Below are positions 48,437 to 58,268 of a DNA stretch of 64,000 bases, piece after piece (the stretch's first letter is position 1; every line of letters begins with the position of its first letter). A program made the translations under genes and the position numbers. This DNA is from Sulfuriflexus sp. (GTDB lineage Bacteria > Pseudomonadota > Gammaproteobacteria > AKS1), in assembly GCA_023134145.1 (NCBI GenBank), contig JAGLUW010000018.1, positions 62,001-126,000 of the forward strand, in the 5' to 3' direction. Under the pieces are notes generated by a model. The model did no database searches. It worked only from the letters and a program-made list of their open reading frames with translations, and had not been told where the DNA came from.

Positions 48437-49051
48437 TTATTTGCGTTGAATACGATAAATAGCCACTTCACCAAATAGGTTAGGGAATAACTTCATCAGG
48501 AAACTACTGCGGTGATTATGATCAACGACGGTACGTTGTACGATCTTGATCTTATTGTCAGCACAGAGTGTCTCAAAGTCTTGTAGTGTACAGAGATGAA
48601 TATTCTGTGTGTTAAACCACTTACTTGGTAATGTCTTAGTCACCGGCATGTGGCCGCCAAAGAATAATTGCAGGCGTGAACGTATATGGCCAAAATTAGG
48701 GAAGGTAACGATACCTTCACTGCCGATGCGTAGCATGTCGTTAAGCAAGCGGTCAGGACGCTCAACGGCTTGTAGTGCTTGAGTCATGATGACGTAGCTG
48801 AACGTATTATCATCAAAGTCAGATAGGCCTGCATTTAAGTCAGCTTGAATAACATTTACATTAGCATTAACGCACTTCACGATATTGCTAATTTCTATTT
48901 CAAGACCATAACCATTTACATCACGTTCTTTTTTGAGCATGGCTAATAGTGTGCCATCACCACAACCGAGATCGAGAACACGACTTCCCGGTTTAATCCA
49001 TTCACAAATGGTTTGCAGATCAGGACGAACTTTATTATTGAAGGTGCTCAT
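48437..49051 (-). CDS. metW: Methionine biosynthesis protein MetW
   Basis: A 204-residue SAM-binding methyltransferase-fold protein. It has the motif [16 protein letters not shown] and the MetW-typical [22 protein letters not shown] segment. MetW accompanies MetX in many gammaproteobacteria lacking MetA and is needed for full homoserine acyltransferase function. The gene overlaps the end of metX by 4 bp (ATGA), so they are translated together. Confidence 0.96.
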   Translation of the reverse strand: MSTFNNKVRPDLQTICEWIKPGSRVLDLGCGDGTLLAMLKKERDVNGYGLEIEISNIVKCVNANVNVIQADLNAGLSDFDDNTFSYVIMTQALQAVERPDRLLNDMLRIGSEGIVTFPNFGHIRSRLQLFFGGHMPVTKTLPSKWFNTQNIHLCTLQDFETLCADNKIKIVQRTVVDHNHRSSFLMKLFPNLFGEVAIYRIQRK

Positions 49052-50196
49052 GATGAGACCTCCTTAACAAGATGCCCCATCCATGCACCGAACACATCGA
49101 GATAATCGTTTATTGGCATCAAGAAGGCGTCATGGCCGTGTGGCACAACAACTTCGGCATAGCTAACATCATGGTTATTATTTTGTAAGGCCTTCACAAT
49201 TTCACGTGAGCGCTCCGGCGCAAAACGCCAGTCACTACTAAAGGAAATCACTAGAAAGTTTGCCTGAGCATGAGATAAGGCCTTTGATAAATCATCATCA
49301 AAGTCAGCGGCAGGATCAAAGTAGTCTAAGGCCTTGGTCATGAGTAAATAGGTGTTGGCATCAAAGCGATCAACAAAGGATTCACCTTGATAACGCAGAT
49401 AGCTTTCCACTTGGAAGTCCACATCAAAGCCGTAACTAATTTTACCTTGACGAAGTTCGCGACCAAATTTCTCACGCATCGCATCATCAGATAAATAAGT
49501 AATATGACCAAGCATCCGCGCTAACATCAGGCCACGGCGTGGCACTGTATCGTGTTCGTAATAACGACCATCATGAAAATCAACATCATGCATGATGGCT
49601 TGGCGAGCAACTTCGTTGAAACCAATATTTTGTGCAGTGAGTTTAGGGGCGGCAGCAATAACCGCAGCATGTTTAATTCGTTCCGGAAAATCGATATTCC
49701 ACTGCAATACTTGCATGCCGCCAAGGCTGCCACCTATTATGGCGAGCCATGTTTTAATTTCTAATTTGTCAGTAAAGCGCGCCTGACTTTCTACCCAATC
49801 TTTGACGGTGACAATGGGGAAATCAGGGCCATAAGGTTTATTGGTTTCAGGGTTAGTACTAGCAGGCCCCGTCGAACCTTTACAGCCGCCGAGGTTGTTC
49901 ATGCAGACGACAAAGAAATGATTGGTGTCGATAACCTTACCTGGGCCAATGCAGGTTTCCCACCAACCGGGCTTACGATCCTCCATGCTGTGATAACCCG
50001 CGGCATGATGGTCGGAAGACAGTGCATGACAAATTAAAATGGCATTTGAATGATCGCTGTTTAATTCACCATAGGTTTCGTAGGTTATGTCGTAGTTATC
50101 GAAACTGCGTCCACAGGCAAGCGCTAACGGCACATCAAAATGCATCGTTTGCGCTGTTACGAGTCCAACGGAATTTTCCGGGAGTGTGTCAGGCAT
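49048..50196 (-). CDS. metX: Homoserine O-acyltransferase MetX
   Basis: Alpha/beta-hydrolase acyltransferase activating homoserine in methionine synthesis, 382 residues. The nucleophile elbow GGSLGGMQ (S157) and the catalytic histidine in VPHGHDAFL are present, as are [14 protein letters not shown] and [12 protein letters not shown]. The acetyl or succinyl specificity cannot be decided by eye; in gammaproteobacteria with MetW it is often succinyl. The start codon sits inside a 14-bp palindrome (TCAGGCATGCCTGA, 50189-50202), which might affect initiation. It is 88 bp downstream of the dynamin-like gene on the same strand. Confidence 0.96.
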   Translation of the reverse strand: MPDTLPENSVGLVTAQTMHFDVPLALACGRSFDNYDITYETYGELNSDHSNAILICHALSSDHHAAGYHSMEDRKPGWWETCIGPGKVIDTNHFFVVCMNNLGGCKGSTGPASTNPETNKPYGPDFPIVTVKDWVESQARFTDKLEIKTWLAIIGGSLGGMQVLQWNIDFPERIKHAAVIAAAPKLTAQNIGFNEVARQAIMHDVDFHDGRYYEHDTVPRRGLMLARMLGHITYLSDDAMREKFGRELRQGKISYGFDVDFQVESYLRYQGESFVDRFDANTYLLMTKALDYFDPAADFDDDLSKALSHAQANFLVISFSSDWRFAPERSREIVKALQNNNHDVSYAEVVVPHGHDAFLMPINDYLDVFGAWMGHLVKEVSS

Positions 50197-50284
50197 GCCT
50201 GAAAATATCTTCTTTTACTGGCTTAATTGAACAGTCTAAAGATACCTGAGGCTACTGGCAACTAAAGACCGCGCGTAGTGAAGA

Positions 50285-52261
50285 TTAAGAAGCATCTGCC
50301 GCTTGTTGTTCGTCATTGACCGGTGGCACAAATGGACGTTTGACGACTTCAAGCATGAGATTGATAGCCGATATTTGCTGTTCGAGATCCACTAAGGTTT
50401 TCTCAAGTTCAGCGATCTTGCCTTCTAAAGTATCACGCGATTGACTAATTTTACGCAGTGTCAGTAGGCGTTTTTCGATATCGAGTTTGTGTTCTTTAAT
50501 CTGGGCCTTGAGAGGGCTAATGACTTCTTTTGCCCAACGGTTGGCCTCTTGGTTGGCATTGAAGAATATATTACGCGCCTTACTGACCATTGAAATAAAG
50601 AATTTTTTCACAACAAAGCTTTGCTCTGTCATGGTGGTGACTGGGCTCTTACGGAATAATTCAGCTTCACGGTAGAGTAAATCGAGTTCTTTTTGAAAAC
50701 GTAAGGTTGTAAATAGTTTTGGTTTAACTTCACGGAAACCATGTTCTTTATGAAATTTATGGTAAATAGCGCGGACTATCTTATGCAGCTCTAATGCTTG
50801 GTCTGAGGCGGCATCCATTGTTGTCGTCATCTCATTAAAGAAGTTTTTCATGCCGCCTTTCATGCCAGTTGTTGTCCAGCTACCTGACATGCTCTTGCGG
50901 GTATTCGCAACAACCTTATCAATAGAAACGAGGTCGAGATGACCAAGTAGCTTGCTGCTGTAGTTGTCCATAATGCGACGGCCTTTCTTCAGGCCTTCAA
51001 GATTCTTGTTATAGACAATTTGTTCATCGCGCGTCTTTTGTAACAAATGCATAATGACGTCGGCATTCTTGCCACAAAGTGATTGCAGTTCGTCGCGTTG
51101 TTTATTGGTTGAATTAATCCGATCAGCCAGTATTTGTTTGTCGGCATTGATCATGGTGCTAATTTCAGAAATGACCTTTTGACTAATAATGTGGTGTTTT
51201 TCAGGAATGACATCACAACTGAGTGCATGTTCGAGCGCACTAATACCGCTATTTGCGAGTAAAATATCATCTTTCTTTATCTTCGCTAGCAAGGCTTTCT
51301 GTGCAGAAATAGGGAAAACATTTTCAATCGGGATACATAATTCTTCAGAAGCCTTTTTACACTGTGACTGAATACTGATATCAATCGCTTCTTTAGTATG
51401 TAGTTCGTCCCAGAGGGTATCGATTTTATTCAGTACAACCAGTAAGCCTTTATTATGATTAACACGATAACCACTGATGTGGTGTTGCCACATTTCCATA
51501 TCGGATTTGGTGACGCCAGTATCGGCAGCCAGCAGGAATAATACGGCTTGTGCGTTAGGTAGCATGTTGATGGTTAATTCAGGTTCTGCACCAAGGGCAT
51601 TGAGCCCGGGCGTATCGAGTACAACCAAACCCTGTTGTAGCAGAGGGTGTGGAAAATTAATAAGTGCATGACGCCATTTCGGGATCTCAATATGGGTCGT
51701 TGGAATATCTTGAGATGATAAATGGGCAAACTCTTTTTCATCATAGAGACCGAGTTCACGAGCGCGTTCAACGGACACACGTTTGGTGCGAGTGACTTCA
51801 CTAAAGGCTTCGGAAAGCGAGTCGGCCGATTCAGGGTCGAGATGAATATTGGTCCATTCGATTTCTTCTTTTTTGTAATCGGCAATGCTGTTGTTTTCGT
51901 CAAGCCGCGTTTCAATGGGCAGCAAGCGTATGTAAGGGCGCTCGACTTCATCGTCATAAAAAATTTCAGTTGGGCACATGGTGGTGCGGCCCGCCTGCGA
52001 TGGTAATAAACGACGTTTGTATTGTGAGAAGAACAGCGTGTTAATGAGTTCGGTTTTACCGCGAGATACCTCGGCGACGAACGCAACGGTAATCTTGTCA
52101 GATTTAAGTGATTCAAGTGTTTCGTAGATGCGCAGGTCATTCTCGGCATCATTGAGATCATTGTCTTCTAGCCAACTAAGATAGGCGTTGATTTCACGGA
52201 TCAGATCGTTTTTCCATTTTGCATAGGCTTCGATCTGAAGCATTAATTCATTTTCTGGCAT
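50285..52261 (-). CDS. Bacterial dynamin-like GTPase
   Basis: A 658-residue dynamin-like protein. The G domain (about 40-330) has a P-loop EVSRGKTELIN (G1, with Ala-Glu before it instead of the usual Gly), a conserved threonine after it (G2, in AGRTTMCPTE), DTPGLNALG (G3) and LNKID (G4). The rest is helical with coiled coils, ending LAELEKTLVDLEQQ. There is no membrane helix; membrane contact would come from the helical bundle. Such proteins act in membrane remodelling or envelope stress, and some are linked to phage defence. It is alone rather than in a tandem pair. The ATG at 52261 has GGAG ten bases upstream; the frame extends to 52324. Confidence 0.82.
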   Translation of the reverse strand: MPENELMLQIEAYAKWKNDLIREINAYLSWLEDNDLNDAENDLRIYETLESLKSDKITVAFVAEVSRGKTELINTLFFSQYKRRLLPSQAGRTTMCPTEIFYDDEVERPYIRLLPIETRLDENNSIADYKKEEIEWTNIHLDPESADSLSEAFSEVTRTKRVSVERARELGLYDEKEFAHLSSQDIPTTHIEIPKWRHALINFPHPLLQQGLVVLDTPGLNALGAEPELTINMLPNAQAVLFLLAADTGVTKSDMEMWQHHISGYRVNHNKGLLVVLNKIDTLWDELHTKEAIDISIQSQCKKASEELCIPIENVFPISAQKALLAKIKKDDILLANSGISALEHALSCDVIPEKHHIISQKVISEISTMINADKQILADRINSTNKQRDELQSLCGKNADVIMHLLQKTRDEQIVYNKNLEGLKKGRRIMDNYSSKLLGHLDLVSIDKVVANTRKSMSGSWTTTGMKGGMKNFFNEMTTTMDAASDQALELHKIVRAIYHKFHKEHGFREVKPKLFTTLRFQKELDLLYREAELFRKSPVTTMTEQSFVVKKFFISMVSKARNIFFNANQEANRWAKEVISPLKAQIKEHKLDIEKRLLTLRKISQSRDTLEGKIAELEKTLVDLEQQISAINLMLEVVKRPFVPPVNDEQQAADAS

Positions 52262-52463
52262 GCTGGTACTACTCCAAAATGCGGTATTTACCGCTAAACA
52301 CTTGAATACATTATATTTTAACAATTAGGCTTGAGATGAACTCGATCACAGAGTAAATCGCAAGCGTCTATTAGTTATAGACGATTCTGATAAGAATGCA
52401 GTCTTATATAAGGTTATCGGCCCAAATTGTTGATTCTTAATGCTTCAGTATCTGAATCTGAGC

Positions 52464-52757
52464 TTAATTGGCAGGTTTTATACCGTCGAGGAGTTGGGTC
52501 GGGGAGTGGATAAGTAAGCGTTTCTGGCGGTTGTGTGCGCCACTCATAAGCTCAACTTGGCTATTTGCGACAGCAAAGCTTTTGGCGATGAATTTGCACA
52601 AAGCAATATTCGCTTTGCCATCCACCGGCGGGGCGGTGAGTCTGATTTTTAACTGATTGTCTTGTACGCCAATAATCTCATTACGACTGGCTTTGGGTTG
52701 CAAACGTACCGATAGAATGAGGTCATCACCTTGCCATTGGTAATAGCCGTCATTCAA
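52464..52757 (-). CDS. yggU: YggU (DUF167) family protein
   Basis: A 97-residue DUF167 protein. It has the RLQPKASRNEIIG and RLTAPPVDGKANIALCKFIAKSF motifs that define the family. The biochemical role is unknown. It starts 3 bp after the yggT stop and is the last gene of yggS-proC-yggT-yggU. Confidence 0.95.
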   Translation of the reverse strand: MNDGYYQWQGDDLILSVRLQPKASRNEIIGVQDNQLKIRLTAPPVDGKANIALCKFIAKSFAVANSQVELMSGAHNRQKRLLIHSPTQLLDGIKPAN

Positions 52758-52760
52758 ATC

Positions 52761-53375
52761 TTAGTAAAGCAATTTCAGCAGTGAACCAGGGAAGCCCAAG
52801 TGTATAGATAAAGCATATAAAGGCGGCATTATCAGCATGCGTGCGACAACTAAGCCTAAAATGGTCACAAATACAGATAAATCTAACATCCCCACGGGAG
52901 GCATAATTCTGCGAATAGGTCGTAATAGGGGTTCAGTTATGCTGCTCATTATTGCGGTAACAGGGTTATAGCCACCGGTCGATATCCAGCTAAGCAGGGC
53001 GACAATAACCAAGCTGAAGAAGTAGATATACATGAACAGTGAAATCAATTTGGTAAAAGTGGCCATGAGCAAGCCAGCAATACTCAGCGTCTCAAGTGCA
53101 CCACCATGCAATAGCGCCATAATGACAATTGAGGCGCATTGTAGGGAAAATAGCAGCACTAACGATGAAACATCGATGCCACCCCAGCCCGGTATAATTC
53201 GGCGCAATGGTTTGAGTGGTGGATTGGTTATTTTGACCAAAAATTGCGAAAACGGATTATAAAAATCAGCGCGAACGATCTGCAGCAACAAACGCAGCAT
53301 CACTGCCAATATGTACAAGCCGAAGAGTGTATCGATAAGAAAAATAACTGGGTTGAGTAAATAGCCGTTGCCCAT
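52761..53375 (-). CDS. yggT: YggT family membrane protein
   Basis: A 204-residue integral membrane protein with two YggT repeats; each has the PLLRPIRRIMPPVGMLDLS-like ending (NPPLKPLRRIIPGWGGIDVS and EPLLRPIRRIMPPVGMLD, abbreviated). Four hydrophobic segments. Its role is unresolved, with links to osmotic stress and cell division in other bacteria. Lies between proC and yggU. Confidence 0.94.
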   Translation of the reverse strand: MGNGYLLNPVIFLIDTLFGLYILAVMLRLLLQIVRADFYNPFSQFLVKITNPPLKPLRRIIPGWGGIDVSSLVLLFSLQCASIVIMALLHGGALETLSIAGLLMATFTKLISLFMYIYFFSLVIVALLSWISTGGYNPVTAIMSSITEPLLRPIRRIMPPVGMLDLSVFVTILGLVVARMLIMPPLYALSIHLGFPGSLLKLLY

Positions 53376-53397
53376 GAGGGAAACTCCTGAGGTTTAT

Positions 53398-54228
53398 TTA
53401 ATTTTTGCTACCGAGTTGGTCGGCAAGTTCTGCGGCGCGATCACTGGCTGCTTGTAGGGCTTCCATGAAGAGGTTTTCTAAACCGCCGTCGCGTAACACA
53501 CTCAAGGCGCGTTCGGTGGTGCCACCAGGTGAGGTGACCTTTTCACGTAATACGGCAGGCTCATCAGATGATTCAAGTGCCAGTTTAGAAGCACCAAAGG
53601 CGGTTTGTACGGCAAGACGTCGAGCGGTTTCTGCATCCAAGCCGAGTTTGACACCGGCCTTTTCCATGACTTCAATAACATTAAAAATATATGCAGGACC
53701 ACTGCCAGATAAGGCCGTTACTGCATCAATTTGTTGTTCATCATCAAGCCAAACCGTAATACCTACAGCACGTAAAATAGACTCGGCTTGTTCACGTTGA
53801 GAGCTTGATACATGGCTATTGGCGAAAAGGCCTGTAGCACCACTTTGTACTAATGCGGGCGTGTTGGGCATGCTGCGAACGATGGCAACATCACCGCCTA
53901 ACCAGTGAGCGAGGTCACTACTGCGGATACCCGCTGCGATAGAAACAACCAATGATTGCTTGTCTTGCACGCTGGCAGCGAGTTGCTCGGCAACGTTTCT
54001 TAATACTTGTGGTTTGACGGCAAGCAGTAGCACATCAACTTGAGCGGCGACCAGGGCATTATCGACTTCAGTGTGAATGCCGAAACGGGCAGCAAGCTGG
54101 CTGCGAGCTTCTTCGTTTGGTTCAGCGACATAAATCGCGTTAGCAGGAAAGCCATCGGCAACTAAACCACCGATAATGCTGGAGGCCATATTGCCTCCGC
54201 CGATAAAACCAATGGAGTATTTTTTCAT
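53398..54228 (-). CDS. proC: Pyrroline-5-carboxylate reductase
   Basis: Last enzyme of proline synthesis, reducing P5C with NAD(P)H. The 276 residues include the Rossmann GFIGGGNMASSIIGGL N-terminus, the LLAVKPQVLRNV segment, RSMPNTPALV and the C-terminal LSGSGPAYIFNVIEVM helix. The conserved SPGGTTERAL motif is intact. Second gene of the yggS operon. Confidence 0.98.
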   Translation of the reverse strand: MKKYSIGFIGGGNMASSIIGGLVADGFPANAIYVAEPNEEARSQLAARFGIHTEVDNALVAAQVDVLLLAVKPQVLRNVAEQLAASVQDKQSLVVSIAAGIRSSDLAHWLGGDVAIVRSMPNTPALVQSGATGLFANSHVSSSQREQAESILRAVGITVWLDDEQQIDAVTALSGSGPAYIFNVIEVMEKAGVKLGLDAETARRLAVQTAFGASKLALESSDEPAVLREKVTSPGGTTERALSVLRDGGLENLFMEALQAASDRAAELADQLGSKN

Positions 54229-54246
54229 AACTTCAACATACCTTAA

Positions 54247-54936
54247 TTATGCTCGCGCGCCAAAAATAGCTGTGCCTATTCGTACCAGTGTGCTGCCTTC
54301 TGCAACCGCAGCTTCTAGGTCACCGCTCATTCCCATTGAAAGTGTATCTAGCGCAAAGCCTTTCTGATTGAGCTGTTCATAGAGCGTGCGCAGTGCAGCA
54401 AATGCCTTTCGTTGTTCAGCGGGCTCCTTAGTCGCAGCAGGAATTGCCATCAAGCCACGTAATTTCAAGTTTGGAAGCTCGGCTATTTCTGTTGCTAATG
54501 CCATAACTTGTTCAGTGGGGATGCCGGCCTTACTCTCTTCGTTGCTAATATTGACCTGAATACAGACTTGAATGGGCGATAAGTTTTCAGGACGCTGGTC
54601 ATTGAGTCGTTGGGCAATTTTGAGTCTTTCTACGGTATGCACCCAGCTAAAGTGTTTGGCAATGTCGCTGGTCTTGTTAGATTGAATAGCACCAATAAAA
54701 TGCCATTCTAGGTTCGGGTAGTCATTTTCTAATTCAGTAATCTTAGCCAGAGCGTCCTGTAGATAGTTTTCACCAAAATGCTGTTGCCCTGCAGTAATCG
54801 CTGCCACGATGTCTTCGATGGGGCGGGTCTTGCTGATTGCCAGTAGCGTGATCTCGACAGGATCACGGTTTACCGCTTCGGCAGCAGCTACAATGCGCTG
54901 CTGAACCTCAGTGATATTTTGTGAAATGTCGGTCAT
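54247..54936 (-). CDS. yggS: PLP homeostasis protein YggS (PLPBP)
   Basis: Single-domain alanine-racemase-fold PLP-binding protein of 229 residues, acting in vitamin B6 homeostasis without enzyme activity. The PLP lysine is in LLAISKTRP, with [21 protein letters not shown] and [13 protein letters not shown] as further family marks. First gene of the operon and divergent from pilT, the classic arrangement in pseudomonads. Confidence 0.97.
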   Translation of the reverse strand: MTDISQNITEVQQRIVAAAEAVNRDPVEITLLAISKTRPIEDIVAAITAGQQHFGENYLQDALAKITELENDYPNLEWHFIGAIQSNKTSDIAKHFSWVHTVERLKIAQRLNDQRPENLSPIQVCIQVNISNEESKAGIPTEQVMALATEIAELPNLKLRGLMAIPAATKEPAEQRKAFAALRTLYEQLNQKGFALDTLSMGMSGDLEAAVAEGSTLVRIGTAIFGARA

Positions 54937-55052
54937 GTCAAACTCTGTAGGTAAGCTATACTGTAGAAAATCGTGGCTTTGTTCGATGAATCATGGCCTT
55001 ATTATACGCAATAAATTTTGCGTAGCCCAGATTTACCCAGATGGAGGATTGC

Positions 55053-56093
55053 ATGGATATTGCAGAACTGCTGGCTTTCGGTGTGAAAAACGATGCCTCG
55101 GATTTACATTTATCGGCAGGTTTGCCACCGATGATTCGTGTTGATGGTGATATTCGCCGTATCAACGTACCGGCTTTGGACCACAAACAGGTTCATAGTT
55201 TGATATACGACATCATGAACGATAAACAGCGTAAAGATTTTGAAGAATTCTATGAAACTGATTTCTCTTTTGAAATTCCTGGTCTAGCTCGTTTTCGTGT
55301 TAATGCCTTCAATCATAACCGTGGTGCTGGTGGTGTGTTCCGTACCATTCCTTCTCGAATTCTATCTTTAGAAGATTTGGGTTGTCCTGAGGTCTTTAAA
55401 GAAATCTCCGATGTACCTCGTGGCATTGTGTTGGTGACAGGGCCGACCGGTTCGGGTAAATCAACTACGCTCGCCGCGATGGTTGATTATAAGAATGATA
55501 ATGAGTTTGGTCATATCCTGACTGTTGAGGATCCAATCGAATTTGTTCACGAAAGTAAAAAATGTCTGGTTAACCAACGTGAAGTTCACCGCGATACCTT
55601 AGGTTTTAATGAGGCCTTACGTTCAGCATTGCGTGAAGATCCAGATATTATTCTGGTTGGTGAAATGCGAGATCTGGAAACCATTCGTCTTGCCCTCTCT
55701 GCGGCAGAAACAGGTCACCTTGTATTCGGTACTTTGCATACTAGTTCTGCGGCAAAAACCATTGACCGTATTATTGATGTATTCCCAGCAGCAGAAAAAG
55801 ACATGGTGCGTTCCATGCTTTCAGAATCACTGCGTGCGGTTATTGCACAAACACTGATTAAGAAAATTGGTGGTGGTCGTATTGCAGCACATGAAATTAT
55901 GATTGGTACACCGGCGATTCGTAACTTGATTCGTGAAAATAAAATTGCACAGATGTATTCAGCGATTCAAACAGGTCAAGGTATTGGTATGCAGACGTTA
56001 GATCAGTGTCTCAAGGATTTGGTCGCAAAGGGAAAGATCACTGTTCAAGATGCGCGTATGCGTGCGATGAATAAAGATCAATTTTTAGCTTAA
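55053..56093 (+). CDS. pilT: Type IV pilus retraction ATPase PilT
   Basis: Hexameric ATPase that retracts type IV pili for twitching and DNA uptake. From the ATG at 55053 (GGAGG five bases upstream) the 346 residues show the N-terminal domain with DASDLHLSAG, Walker A GPTGSGKST, an aspartate box (DPDIILVGEMRD), Walker B, the histidine box HLVFGTLHT and the C-terminal AIRNLIRE motif needed for retraction. Followed by pilU in the same direction. Confidence 0.98.
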   Translation: MDIAELLAFGVKNDASDLHLSAGLPPMIRVDGDIRRINVPALDHKQVHSLIYDIMNDKQRKDFEEFYETDFSFEIPGLARFRVNAFNHNRGAGGVFRTIPSRILSLEDLGCPEVFKEISDVPRGIVLVTGPTGSGKSTTLAAMVDYKNDNEFGHILTVEDPIEFVHESKKCLVNQREVHRDTLGFNEALRSALREDPDIILVGEMRDLETIRLALSAAETGHLVFGTLHTSSAAKTIDRIIDVFPAAEKDMVRSMLSESLRAVIAQTLIKKIGGGRIAAHEIMIGTPAIRNLIRENKIAQMYSAIQTGQGIGMQTLDQCLKDLVAKGKITVQDARMRAMNKDQFLA

Positions 56094-56147
56094 AACCATA
56101 TTGGCTTGAAATTATATTAGTTTAGAATATTAAGAGGGTAAGCCGCG

Positions 56148-57299
56148 ATGGAATTCGAATCGTTATTGAAATTGATGGTGCAAAAAAATGCATCGGATTT
56201 ATTTATTACTGCAGGGATGGCGCCATCGTTAAAGATTAACGGCAAACTCACACCCGTAACAAAAAGCTCTTTAACGCCAGCACAGGCGAAAGAAACTGTG
56301 TTTAGTATTATGAGTGAATCGCAAAAAGAAGAGTTTACTCAACATAACGAGTGTAACTTTGCTATCTCGGCTTCTGGTATCGGGCGTTTTCGTGTCAGTG
56401 CATTTATTCAGCGAAATCATGCGGGCATGGTACTGCGTAAAATTGAAACCAAGATCCCAACTCTTGAAGAACTAAGCTTGCCTGCAGTAATTAAAAACTT
56501 GGCTATGACGAAACGTGGTCTGGTTTTATTTGTTGGTGGTACGGGTACAGGTAAATCAACATCGCTCGCGGCGATGATTGGTTATCGTAATAAAAATACT
56601 ACCGGTCATATTATTAGTATCGAAGACCCTATTGAGTATATTCATCAACATGGTGGCTGTATTATCACTCAGCGTGAAGTGGGGCTTGACACCGAGTCGT
56701 TTGAAGTGGCGTTGAAAAATACATTACGTCAAGCGCCGGATGTAATTCTGATTGGTGAAATTCGAACCCGTGAAACAATGGAACATGCGATTACCTTTGC
56801 TGAAACTGGTCACCTTTGTTTAGCAACCTTGCATGCTAACAACGCTAACCAAGCACTCGATCGTATTATCAACTTTTTCCCTGAAGATCGTCGTAATCAA
56901 TTGTTGATGGATTTGTCGTTGAACTTGAAAGGTATTATCGCGCAGCAATTAATCCCGACACCAGATGGTAAAGGTCGACGTGCTGCGATTGAAGTTTTGA
57001 TCAACACACCACTGGCTGCCGATATTATTCGTAAGGGTGCGATTCATGAACTCAAAGAGCTCATGCGTAAGTCGAACCAGAATGGTATGAAGACCTTTGA
57101 CCAAGCACTTTATGATCTTTACACCGCAGGTGAAATTACCTACGAAGATGCAATTCACTCTGCCGATTCAGCGAATGAACTTCGCTTAATGATTAAACTC
57201 GGTGACGAAGAAGCCGTGGATAAAATGGATAACGCCATTGATGGCATGACCTTGGTTGAAGATGAAGATGGTCCTGGCGGTAGTGGGATGATGAGGTAG
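56148..57299 (+). CDS. pilU: Type IV pilus accessory ATPase PilU
   Basis: PilT paralogue that assists retraction. The 383 residues show NASDLFITAGMAPSL, Walker A GGTGTGKST, APDVILIGEIRT and HLCLATLHANN. Compared with PilT it has a longer, acidic C-terminus (MDNAIDGMTLVEDEDGP), as expected of PilU. The start is preceded by a GAGGGTAAG site. 54 bp after pilT; likely one transcript. Confidence 0.97.
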   Translation: MEFESLLKLMVQKNASDLFITAGMAPSLKINGKLTPVTKSSLTPAQAKETVFSIMSESQKEEFTQHNECNFAISASGIGRFRVSAFIQRNHAGMVLRKIETKIPTLEELSLPAVIKNLAMTKRGLVLFVGGTGTGKSTSLAAMIGYRNKNTTGHIISIEDPIEYIHQHGGCIITQREVGLDTESFEVALKNTLRQAPDVILIGEIRTRETMEHAITFAETGHLCLATLHANNANQALDRIINFFPEDRRNQLLMDLSLNLKGIIAQQLIPTPDGKGRRAAIEVLINTPLAADIIRKGAIHELKELMRKSNQNGMKTFDQALYDLYTAGEITYEDAIHSADSANELRLMIKLGDEEAVDKMDNAIDGMTLVEDEDGPGGSGMMR

Positions 57300-57306
57300 T
57301 GAGCGG

Positions 57307-57705
57307 TTACCTTGTCCGGCGTTGTGGCATAGAAATTATCAAAGAAATAGCTGTCCAGATACCTGTGCGTAAACTCATTGCGATTACAGTGCGCTGTTCG
57401 TATTCGCCACCATAAAAGACATGGATGCCAAAGGTAGCAAAAATCAATAGGGTCAATACGGCTATGGAGATTGCCGCCGCAGGGGCCCAAGTTTTTCTTA
57501 ACCAAATGCCAATTCCAGTAATCACATAGAAGAAACCGGCGAAAAAATTGAACCAGAGTACAAAATCAACATAGTTTCCTGCGGCGCGTCTGGCTTCTCC
57601 ATCAATAAAGAGTACGCTACCACCTGATTTAATGGTTATTACGCCAAAGACTACGGCGGTGATAGCGATAATCCATACCCATGCAGGACGTTTTGTAGTC
57701 ATCAT
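57307..57705 (-). CDS. Four-helix membrane protein, unknown function
   Basis: A 132-residue protein with four hydrophobic helices (VWIIAITAVVFGVITI, VLWFNFFAGFFYVITGIGIWL, AAAISIAVLTLLIFATFGI, TGIWTAISLIISM), the pattern of DoxX-like or DUF-type small membrane proteins, with no diagnostic motif that I recognise. The start has AGGAAACATC upstream. It follows the small Gly/Ser/Lys-rich protein by 46 bp, so they may be cotranscribed. Confidence 0.65.
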   Translation of the reverse strand: MMTTKRPAWVWIIAITAVVFGVITIKSGGSVLFIDGEARRAAGNYVDFVLWFNFFAGFFYVITGIGIWLRKTWAPAAAISIAVLTLLIFATFGIHVFYGGEYEQRTVIAMSLRTGIWTAISLIISMPQRRTR

Positions 57706-57751
57706 TTCGATGTTTCCTGATTAAAGGCAAAAGCAAAGTTTATACAATGGG

Positions 57752-58099
57752 TTAATGACCGCGCCCCTTGCCACCACCAGAACCACTACCGCTACGTGAA
57801 CCATAGCCCGATCCATAATCGCTGCTTGCGCTATTGCTCTCTCTCTTTCTATAACGTTTTTTTTCGCCTGAGCCACTACCATCACTTTTTCTGTAACGGT
57901 TTTTGTCGCCATTGCCTTTATTGTTGCCATTTAGTTTCTGATAGAGGTTGCGATCTTGCTCATTCATTGATTGCATACGATATTGCAATTGAGTTTGTTG
58001 CATCGTTTCGTTTTTTATCTCAACAGTATCTTCTGCCTGACTAGCTGTACTAATCAACAGAAGAAGTGAACTTCCAATTAATGTCATTCGTTTGTTCAT
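57752..58099 (-). CDS. Small exported Gly/Ser/Arg/Lys-rich protein
   Basis: A 115-residue protein with a signal peptide (about 1-22, ending SQA), a short helical part (EDTVEIKNETMQQTQLQYRM), and a low-complexity basic tail (YRKSDGSGSGEKKRYRK, then Gly/Ser-rich to GKGRGH). The sequence is likely disordered in the periplasm. No family recognised. The start has AAGGAAAATATC upstream. Its promoter region contains one copy of a 75-bp element that is also found upstream of the peroxidase and the two-component regulator, so it is probably in their regulon. Confidence 0.65.
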   Translation of the reverse strand: MNKRMTLIGSSLLLLISTASQAEDTVEIKNETMQQTQLQYRMQSMNEQDRNLYQKLNGNNKGNGDKNRYRKSDGSGSGEKKRYRKRESNSASSDYGSGYGSRSGSGSGGGKGRGH

Positions 58100-58142
58100 G
58101 ATATTTTCCTTTTATCGGTTTTTTACTGAAGTGCTAGTTATC

Positions 58143-58217
58143 GTGCATGAAAGGTGTTTCACAAAGATTTCTCCGGAAATTTAATTTATTACGGACTATT
58201 TCAATGAAATTGTTGTA
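58143..58217. promoter_or_regulatory. Copy A of a 75-bp GTTTCA regulatory element
   Basis: Aligns without gaps with copy B at 59734-59808, identical at 58 of 75 positions by hand count. It contains GTGTTTCA, a TTTC...GAAA palindrome (TTTCTCCGGAAA) and the fully conserved TTTCAATGAAATTG. It lies 44 bp before the start of the gene at 57752-58099. It is a candidate binding site for the OmpR-type regulator at 59819-60571. Confidence 0.6.
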
Positions 58218-58222
58218 AATAA

Positions 58223-58252
58223 AACGAGGGCAGCAGATCTACTGCCCTCGTT
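58223..58252 (-). terminator. Rho-independent terminator after the peroxidase gene
   Basis: An 11-bp perfect stem AACGAGGGCAG / CTGCCCTCGTT with an 8-base loop, followed on the minus strand by TTTTATTT. It terminates the peroxidase transcript and immediately precedes copy A of the regulatory element. Confidence 0.9.
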
Positions 58253-58268
58253 AATACATTAGAAGGTT

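Noticed and set aside
52362-52382. Short hairpin GTCTAT-TAGTT-ATAGAC upstream of the dynamin gene considered as terminator
   Set aside because: It is AT-rich and no T run follows on either strand.
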